Shown here piece after piece: positions 22,629-28,274 of a stretch of 28,274 bases of DNA (positions within the stretch are counted from its first letter, which is position 1; each line of letters opens with the position of its first letter). The stretch is taken from positions 1 to 28,274 of the forward strand of contig JAFABV010000102.1 in assembly GCA_023425865.1 (NCBI GenBank), read 5' to 3'. The translations under genes were made by a program, and so were the position numbers. The notes beneath the pieces were generated by a model. It saw only the letters and a list, made by a program, of their open reading frames with translations, searched no databases and was not told the origin of the DNA. Origin of the DNA: Bacteroidota bacterium. GTDB taxonomy: Bacteria; Bacteroidota; Bacteroidia; Bacteroidales; Bacteroidaceae.

Positions 22629-23909
22629 TTAGCTTATTGCTTCCTTGATGCAGTCAACAATATACTTCACGTTCTCATCCGTCACCCATGGACCGGCTGG
22701 GAGACATACACCAATCTTGAAGATAGCTTCTGATACACCATTCACGTATGCAGGAGCATCTTTGTAAACAGGCTGCTTGTGCATTGGCTTCCATACCGGA
22801 CGAGCCTCGATCTTCTTGTTCAACATAAACACGCGGAGTGCCTCAACGTTATCGTTTGGTTGGCAGTCAGTTGTAGGAGAATCAACGGCATGGATGACAC
22901 CAGCAGCACCACCGACGGCGTTCTTAATGACTTCCTTATATGCATTCTCCTGACCAACTACCTTCACACCCTCATCGAGCGTGATGGTGCAGAGCCAGAA
23001 GTTGGAATCATAGCGAGGATCAGCAGGCTGGCAATGTACATGTACTCCAGCCACATCAGCAAGCAGTTCCTCATACATCTTCTGAACGTGCTTATGATGA
23101 GCGATATGATCATTAAGTACTGTCATCTGTCCACGACCAATACCTGCACATACATTACTCATACGGTAGTTGAACCCGATGGCTGTATGCTGATAGTAAG
23201 GATAAGCGTCACGAGCCTGAGTAGCCAGCCACATCACTTGGTTTGCATCCTCCTCGTTACGGCAAATGAGGGCGCCCCCACCAGAGGTTGTGATCATCTT
23301 GTTACCGTTGAATGAGAGCACACCAAACTTACCGAAGGTACCGAGCACCTGACCGTTAAAGCGAGACCCCATACCCTCAGCCGCATCCTCAATAACAGGA
23401 ATGTTATACTTATCAGCAATTGCCATGATTTTGTCAATCTGATAAGGCATACCATAGAGTGCAACAGGAACGATTGCCTTAGGATACTTGCCTGTCTTCT
23501 CCTTCCTGTCAAGAATAGCCTTCTCCAAGAGTTCCGGGTCCATGTTCCATGTTTCCTTCTCACTGTCGATGAATACCGGAGTAGCACCACAATAGGTGAT
23601 TGGATGACTGGATGCACAGAATGTGAAGCTCTGAACACAAACCTCATCCCCCGGCCCAACCCCGCAGTTCAGCAAGGCAAGATGCACGGCAGCAGTACCG
23701 GCAGAGAGGCAAACCACCTTACGGTTGAGTGGTTCGCTACCATCCGTCTTGCTATTTGAAAAATCTGCAAGATTCTGCTCAAAAGCATTGACATTGGGAC
23801 CCATTGGCACAACCCAATTGGTGTCAAAGGCCTCTTTCACATATTTCTGTTCTGCCCCATCCTCACTCATATGGGCGAGGCACAGGTAAATGGTTTTTCT
23901 ATCTGACAT
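22629..23909 (-). CDS. DegT/DnrJ/EryC1/StrS-family sugar aminotransferase
   Basis: A 426-residue PLP enzyme expected to aminate a nucleotide-linked 4-keto-sugar. The PLP lysine is Lys204 in SFNGNKMITTSGGG, and Asp175 in PVIEDAAEGMGS contacts the pyridine nitrogen. The C-terminal CLPAGPWVTDENV fits the family. It sits with a dehydratase, an acetyltransferase and a PglC-like transferase, so it likely plays the PglE-type part in making a diamino-sugar for a surface glycan. It begins 19 bases after the PglC-like gene. Confidence 0.92.
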   Translation of the reverse strand: MSDRKTIYLCLAHMSEDGAEQKYVKEAFDTNWVVPMGPNVNAFEQNLADFSNSKTDGSEPLNRKVVCLSAGTAAVHLALLNCGVGPGDEVCVQSFTFCASSHPITYCGATPVFIDSEKETWNMDPELLEKAILDRKEKTGKYPKAIVPVALYGMPYQIDKIMAIADKYNIPVIEDAAEGMGSRFNGQVLGTFGKFGVLSFNGNKMITTSGGGALICRNEEDANQVMWLATQARDAYPYYQHTAIGFNYRMSNVCAGIGRGQMTVLNDHIAHHKHVQKMYEELLADVAGVHVHCQPADPRYDSNFWLCTITLDEGVKVVGQENAYKEVIKNAVGGAAGVIHAVDSPTTDCQPNDNVEALRVFMLNKKIEARPVWKPMHKQPVYKDAPAYVNGVSEAIFKIGVCLPAGPWVTDENVKYIVDCIKEAIS

Positions 23910-23928
23910 AGTTTATATCATTATATTT

Positions 23929-24582
23929 TTAAAATTCTTCTCCTGCGAACTTAATCTTCCGTCCAAGTACTGTTGCAATTATCATCTCAATATCTTTGAA
24001 GAAACTGTAGTGACGATAGTAGTAGCAGTTGAGCCTAACCTTATCTGGATATATGACATTATCATTATACTCAACGGCAATCTCCTGAGCACCTCGAGTA
24101 TCACCTTCTGCCTGTTTATTGGCTACATATTCTGAAATCATTTCGTCCTCCAATCGATATTTCAATGTAGCAGGTCCGGTGATACCAGGACGAAGCTTTA
24201 ATACATCCCGATCATCTCCCTCGAGCTTATCTGCATATCCAGGTACATCAGGACGAGGGCCAACAAAGCTCATGTTTCCAATGAGAACATCCCATAGACC
24301 GGGTAGCTCGTCAAGTTTATAGTGACGAAGTTTTGCACCAAAAGGAGTAATACGACTATCACCAGCCACTGATACTGACGAACCATTATGCTTCACGGTC
24401 ATGCTTCTAAACTTATGGCAGTAAAACAACCTGCCACCCTTTCCCACGCGCTTCTGAACAAAGAATGCGGGGCCACCCGGCATCTTTACCTTCACCATGA
24501 TAGCAACAATGAGCAATATTGGCCAAAGAAATAATAAGCCGATCAATGCAACTACTCGGTCAAATATCCATTTCAATATCAT
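23929..24582 (-). CDS. PglC/WcaJ-type phosphoglycosyl transferase
   Basis: Membrane enzyme that transfers a sugar-1-phosphate from a UDP-sugar to undecaprenyl phosphate, starting glycan assembly. The 217 residues have one hydrophobic membrane segment (about 8-31), then the bacterial sugar transferase domain with RVGKGGRLFYCHKFRSM and the catalytic Asp91-Glu92 in KLDELPGLWDVL. The single-segment size matches the small PglC/WcfS type rather than the large WbaP type. Spacings of 8 and 19 bases to its neighbours place it in the operon. Confidence 0.93.
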   Translation of the reverse strand: MILKWIFDRVVALIGLLFLWPILLIVAIMVKVKMPGGPAFFVQKRVGKGGRLFYCHKFRSMTVKHNGSSVSVAGDSRITPFGAKLRHYKLDELPGLWDVLIGNMSFVGPRPDVPGYADKLEGDDRDVLKLRPGITGPATLKYRLEDEMISEYVANKQAEGDTRGAQEIAVEYNDNVIYPDKVRLNCYYYRHYSFFKDIEMIIATVLGRKIKFAGEEF

Positions 24583-24590
24583 ACTATATT

Positions 24591-25187
24591 TTATTCTGGC
24601 AGGATTTCCAGATACAATTCATTATGCTCCATCTCTTCTATCACTTTCACGTTACTGGCAGAGAGTGCAGAACGATAGGATGCCACATTGTCTTTTGATA
24701 CGGTTTCGAACAATCGCAAGCCTATACCGAAACCTATCTCATTCATCATCTTGTTCATGAGAGTACCTAGTCTTTTTCCACGATGATCGATACTAACTAT
24801 GCGACCACGGAAACCTTTGCCATGGAAGAAACTACGAATAAAGCAATAAGACGCTATCTCATCTCCATCAAAGAAGATGTATGCTAAGAAAGATTTATTC
24901 TTCTGGAGTTTCTTGATACTCTTAGAATCAAATCCATGCGGCTTAAAGAATGTATAAGCATCTTCAGGTTGTACAGAAAAGAAATCAACTAATTTATCTG
25001 TAGCTACCTGTGACAAAGGATAAATCTTCATTCCACTCTCCACTTCATATGAAAAAAGAACTTTCTCCTCCACAGACTTTAATTTCTCCTCGAAACGTAA
25101 TACAAAAATAAAAGAATTGATAATATCCACCAGATCCCACAACCAAGGTATCTTATCTCTTAATAAATGTGCTATTACGTATAACAT
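24591..25187 (-). CDS. GNAT-like acetyltransferase of the glycan cluster
   Basis: A 198-residue protein whose central and C-terminal parts fit the GNAT fold, with the acetyl-CoA loop HRGKRLG (135-141) and ETVSKDNVASYRSALSASNV as motif B. The first 45 residues are hydrophobic and helical, and may bind the membrane. It probably acetylates an amino-sugar made by the aminotransferase, a role filled in Campylobacter by the unrelated fold PglD; the substrate is inferred from context. It starts one base after the nucleotidyltransferase stop. Confidence 0.72.
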   Translation of the reverse strand: MLYVIAHLLRDKIPWLWDLVDIINSFIFVLRFEEKLKSVEEKVLFSYEVESGMKIYPLSQVATDKLVDFFSVQPEDAYTFFKPHGFDSKSIKKLQKNKSFLAYIFFDGDEIASYCFIRSFFHGKGFRGRIVSIDHRGKRLGTLMNKMMNEIGFGIGLRLFETVSKDNVASYRSALSASNVKVIEEMEHNELYLEILPE

Positions 25188-25188
25188 A

Positions 25189-26286
25189 TTAGTTTTTAAT
25201 TCTATTAAGAGTTAAAGTCAAAAAAGACTGCAGAAAACTCTCATCATAAACAATTTGATATTTCCAACGATTCTTCCACATTCGAGAAGTCTTATAAAGA
25301 CCATACTGAATTTTTTGGAAGAAAGATAGATTTGGTTTTGGAATATCAGGCTTAGCGTGATTGTTTAGAATATCAAACAGCACCCTGTCACGTAATTTAT
25401 AATCTATCTTTTCAACAGGGAACATATCTTTTGGATATCCAAGATACTCTACACAAATTCCGTTGATTGCATCCAAAAATTTATGCATATTTGCTTTGTG
25501 AGCTACCGAACGGATAAATGCCCAATCAATATTGTTCACATTATTGCTTACGAATGTACTCCAATCTAAAACGTGACGCAATGTAGTTGTAAATGTCGCA
25601 AAATCACAAGCCATGTGCCGAAGAAGATGAATAGAGTTGAATTTGGCGGATGGAAGTTGAATCTTTACACCATTGATTTCAGTCTCGTGCTGTTCTTCTG
25701 AAGCTAACTTTTCTAATATTGTATTAACATAAACATCGGACTTATGGATATTGATATCTTGTATGGTTCCATGATTTTCAACAGTAAAACTCTCATACTG
25801 AAAAACAGAATGATGTTCATTGTTGTCATCAACGTAAAGATCTAAATTTTTGCGTACGAGTTGATCAGCAATTTTCTGCTTGCCGAACATCCAAACATCT
25901 ATATCTCCACAGGGTCGACATTCGGGGTAAGGGTAGTTAAGTGAACATCCATAGCCCTTCATAATCATCATCTTAAGATGGTTGGATGCAAAAAAACGAG
26001 AAAGATGTTGAATAGCTGTTTGATATTCCTTATACCGCTGAAAGTTCATATTACTCATTCCAAACCAACGCATGACAAGCATCTGTATGGATTTATTATT
26101 ACCAACAGTGAACATACCATACTCTTGCAGTGTCTTGATGGAAATCCAAGCTACAGCTATAACATTCTGCATTTCTGCTTCTGAGTAAACCTGTAGCCAA
26201 TCAGCCTCTGCAGGAATTTTAATCTGATAGGATGGATGGAGATATTTCTTGATGAGCTCCAACAAGACTATTTGACAATCTTTCAT
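25189..26286 (-). CDS. NTP_transf_5 family nucleotidyltransferase
   Basis: A 365-residue protein with the signature MIMKGYGCSLNYPYPECRPC followed by GDIDVWM (Gly127-Asp128-Ile-Asp130), the metal-binding site of this nucleotidyltransferase family. Such proteins are common in polysaccharide clusters, but their substrate is not settled as far as I know. The C-terminal part is basic. It lies 9 bases from the glycosyltransferase gene and 1 base from the GNAT. Base composition is clearly more AT-rich than in the housekeeping genes, fitting an acquired glycan locus. Confidence 0.82.
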   Translation of the reverse strand: MKDCQIVLLELIKKYLHPSYQIKIPAEADWLQVYSEAEMQNVIAVAWISIKTLQEYGMFTVGNNKSIQMLVMRWFGMSNMNFQRYKEYQTAIQHLSRFFASNHLKMMIMKGYGCSLNYPYPECRPCGDIDVWMFGKQKIADQLVRKNLDLYVDDNNEHHSVFQYESFTVENHGTIQDINIHKSDVYVNTILEKLASEEQHETEINGVKIQLPSAKFNSIHLLRHMACDFATFTTTLRHVLDWSTFVSNNVNNIDWAFIRSVAHKANMHKFLDAINGICVEYLGYPKDMFPVEKIDYKLRDRVLFDILNNHAKPDIPKPNLSFFQKIQYGLYKTSRMWKNRWKYQIVYDESFLQSFLTLTLNRIKN

Positions 26287-26295
26287 TATATTGAT

Positions 26296-27441
26296 TTACT
26301 TCAATAATTCATGGTAGTACTCTATCCATGCAGCCGTAACAACCGTATTGTCAAATTTCTCATGTACTCTCTTTCTACCATTTTCACCATGAGTAATACG
26401 CATCTCCGGTGCAAAATAGTATTCTTTCATACACTTATATAACCCCTCAGGATCATCAACCTTACAACGAAGGCCTGTTTCCCCAGGAACAGAAGCGTCA
26501 ACAACACCATAGGCATCACTTGTGATAACTGGCAAAGAAAGGGCTTGAGCTTCAATAACGCTGCTTCCAAACCCCTCTCTCCATGTTGGCAATACAAATA
26601 CGTCACCACCTTGTAAAGCATCGAATGGAGTTTTCGTGAGCCCGGGATAAAAGAAATTTGAATCTCTTTTTATATTGGGATATTTTACAGCTTTAGCCTC
26701 ATATCCTTCTTCATCAACACCATACATGATCAATTTGGCATTTGGGCATTCAGGAACAAGTTTATTAAAAGCTTCATAGAGCTCGCCAATTCCTTTGTCA
26801 TGATTCAGTCGCCCCATGAAAATATAGACAACGTCTTCTGCCTTCAGCCCGAATTTTGCACGCTCGTTGTTCCGAATATTTTCAGATATATTGAAACGTT
26901 CTAATTTAACACCACATATAGAACCATTAGCAAGTACTTTACTGTTACAATCTTTCAAAACACCTTCATGAATCAGAAACTGACGCTGCGACTCTCCATC
27001 GACTAATAAATTCGTAGCGAAAGTAGCTGTCAACTTATCCATAGATTTAAGCAATAAGCGCATAGTTCCATGACGCGTTGCCCAAACCTGACCTGTAAAA
27101 ATATGAATACGATGATGTATTCCTGCCATCCAACCAGCAATAGAAGACAAAAGCCCAGCCTTCGGTGTCACAGAATGAATGCTTTCGAACTTTTCCTTTT
27201 TGAATAATCTTCGTAAATAGAATAATGCCTTGAGATCATTTCCAAGATTGATCGCCCTTTTTATCGGAGCGTAATGGCAGGTAATTCCAATCTCTTGGAA
27301 CTCATTTTTACTATCATCATCTTGGAAGTTGGCAATAAGATGTACTTCATACTCTTTTACCAATTGAACAAAATGATCTTTCAGGAATGATTTTGCAGAA
27401 CCTGGAATAGCAACAATAAAAGCTATTTTCTTTTTTTCCAT
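26296..27441 (-). CDS. GT4-family glycosyltransferase
   Basis: A 381-residue GT-B retaining glycosyltransferase. The N-terminal half has HSVTPKAGLLSSIAGWMAG, then RIHIFTGQVWATRHG, very like PglA-type enzymes that add the second sugar. The donor site shows GRLNHDKGIGEL (Arg211, Lys216) and the EX7E motif EGFGSSVIE (289-297). It has no signal peptide and should act on the cytoplasmic face. It is separated by four bases from the dehydratase fragment upstream. Confidence 0.92.
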   Translation of the reverse strand: MEKKKIAFIVAIPGSAKSFLKDHFVQLVKEYEVHLIANFQDDDSKNEFQEIGITCHYAPIKRAINLGNDLKALFYLRRLFKKEKFESIHSVTPKAGLLSSIAGWMAGIHHRIHIFTGQVWATRHGTMRLLLKSMDKLTATFATNLLVDGESQRQFLIHEGVLKDCNSKVLANGSICGVKLERFNISENIRNNERAKFGLKAEDVVYIFMGRLNHDKGIGELYEAFNKLVPECPNAKLIMYGVDEEGYEAKAVKYPNIKRDSNFFYPGLTKTPFDALQGGDVFVLPTWREGFGSSVIEAQALSLPVITSDAYGVVDASVPGETGLRCKVDDPEGLYKCMKEYYFAPEMRITHGENGRKRVHEKFDNTVVTAAWIEYYHELLK

Positions 27442-27445
27442 AACC

Positions 27446-27894
27446 CTAATTGTCTAATATTTCGTACTTTGATACTTTGCTTTTGTATTCAGGAACAATT
27501 TCCTTCATTTTCTTCACAATAGCCATATCATCGAAAGTTTCTGAAAGTGCCAGCAACTCTTCCTCGTTCTTACGCGCAGTATCATAATCATATTCACGAA
27601 CTTTAGCGACCATGATTTTCGGGTGCTTAGTTGGTACATTATCTTCTTCGTCAGAGAGTACTTCCTCAAATAGTTTTTCTCCATCACGAAGACCAGTAAA
27701 CTTGATAGTGATATCATGTGCACCAGAAAGAGCAATCATACGTTTAGCCAAATCAACGATCTTTACCGGTTTGCCCATGTCAAAAACAAAAATTTCACCT
27801 CCATTGCCCATGGTACCTGCTTCAAGAACTAAACGGCAGGCTTCAGGAATAAGCATAAAGTAACGAATAATATCAGGATGTGTTACTGTCAATA
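27446..27894 (-). pseudogene. 3' fragment of CapD/PglF-type UDP-sugar 4,6-dehydratase, cut by an IS
   Basis: About 149 residues match the C-terminal end of the polysaccharide-biosynthesis CapD family: TVTHPDIIRYFMLIPEACRL, GGEIFVFDMGKPVKIVDLAK and GLRDGEKLFEEVLS. The catalytic and NAD-binding parts are absent. The frame continues to 27940, but the extra residues (MRLPTFFMLFLSRTH) come from the insertion element, not the family. The N-terminal half may lie beyond the element outside this window. An intact enzyme would make the 4-keto-sugar used by the aminotransferase. Confidence 0.85.
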
Positions 27895-27926
27895 CGTGAG
27901 TTCGGGATAAGAAAAGCATAAAAAAA

Positions 27927-27958
27927 GTTGGTAATCTCACTAATATTTTGTACCTTTA
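27927..27958 (+). promoter_or_regulatory. Putative transposase promoter
   Basis: GTTG (27927-27930), 20 bases, then TAccTTTA (27951-27958) fits the Bacteroidetes consensus. The transposase ATG lies 36 bases downstream. Confidence 0.55.
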
Positions 27959-27994
27959 TGGTTGAATATCAATAAATTATAAAAATATTGAGTG

Positions 27995-28274
27995 ATGATT
28001 ACCAAGGACAAAGTTATAGAAATTTTCTGTATTATCGATGAGTTTGACAAGAATTTGAATGCCGAACTGGCAAAAAACCTGCAATTACCTTCCCATGACG
28101 GTAATGGAAAGCACTATCGTAACCGCAAGGGTAGACTATCGGAAAGCGAGATCATGACCATCCTTGTATGCTATCATTTCGGCACGTACAGAAACTTCAA
28201 GGAGTACTATCTCAACTGTATCCGTGGGCTATTCAGACAGGAGTTTCCTGACGCCGTTTCCTACAACCGTTTTG
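27995..28274 (+). CDS. IS982-family transposase, N-terminal part
   Basis: The first 93 codons are present. The sequence MITKDKVIEIFCIIDEFDKN, RKGRLSESEIMTILVCYHF and TYRNFKEYYL is typical of the IS982 transposase N-terminus; the DDE catalytic residues lie beyond the edge. It is transcribed away from the interrupted dehydratase fragment, on the opposite strand to the glycan operon. Confidence 0.9.
   Translation, partial: MITKDKVIEIFCIIDEFDKNLNAELAKNLQLPSHDGNGKHYRNRKGRLSESEIMTILVCYHFGTYRNFKEYYLNCIRGLFRQEFPDAVSYNRF

Larger units (their letters stand above)
27895..28274 (+). mobile_element. Left end of an IS982-family insertion sequence (partial)
   Basis: Homology to CapD stops near 27894 and is followed by about 100 non-coding bases beginning CGTGAGTTCGGGATAAG, then a transposase gene on the opposite strand. 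The exact terminal base cannot be fixed without the other end or the target duplication. The element runs past the window edge. Confidence 0.8.

Noticed and set aside
27895..27940. True N-terminus of the dehydratase fragment starting with MRLPTFF
   Set aside because: These residues are translated from the end of the insertion element and do not resemble the CapD family.

Overview
The window looks like a chromosomal segment of a Bacteroidales bacterium, most likely Prevotella or a close relative. Several starts are preceded by the Bacteroidetes-type promoter (a TTG near -33, about 20 bases, then TAnnTTTG near -7), and Shine-Dalgarno sequences are mostly absent. Protein families such as DUF4494, the HisRS type, the SerA type and secreted TPR proteins, together with an IS982-family element, fit the same group.

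Layout. 1-911: the end of an unidentified gene, then about 700 bases without a gene that hold a 23-base tandem repeat and a 200-base palindromic MITE-like element. 912-8712: gyrA, then three secreted TPR paralogues, the last two in an operon with a DbpA-like RNA helicase. 8804-13000: serC, serA and a DUF1015 gene (serine biosynthesis cluster), with a strongly folding leader before the DUF1015 gene, then a YigZ/IMPACT gene. 13121-14388: tRNA-Ser(CGA), its terminator, and dinB starting directly behind it. 14428-20041: a probable long operon of a plasmid-type Rep_3 initiator, DUF4494, yggS, a Fur-family regulator, purA and hisS. 20107-21182: a rhamnogalacturonan acetylesterase carrying a cut-off pectin methylesterase start. 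21228-21722: a PerR-like regulator with its own promoter.

21869-27894 is on the minus strand and is a surface-glycan cluster. In transcription order it has the 3' end of a CapD/PglF-type UDP-sugar dehydratase, a GT4 glycosyltransferase, an NTP_transf_5 nucleotidyltransferase, a GNAT acetyltransferase, a PglC-like phosphoglycosyl transferase, a DegT-type aminotransferase, a second GNAT, and a small frameshifted reading frame. A strong hairpin shared with the convergent perR-like gene closes it. The set resembles a bacillosamine-type route: dehydratase, aminotransferase, acetyltransferase, lipid-linked priming transferase, then the next glycosyltransferase. The dehydratase is cut by an IS982-family element that runs off the right edge.

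The points most worth following are the DUF1015 protein with a ParB/sulfiredoxin-like DGHHR motif beside serC and serA and behind a structured leader, the SerA lacking its usual catalytic His, the TPR paralogue/helicase operon, the chromosomal Rep_3 initiator in a housekeeping operon, and the IS-interrupted glycan locus.
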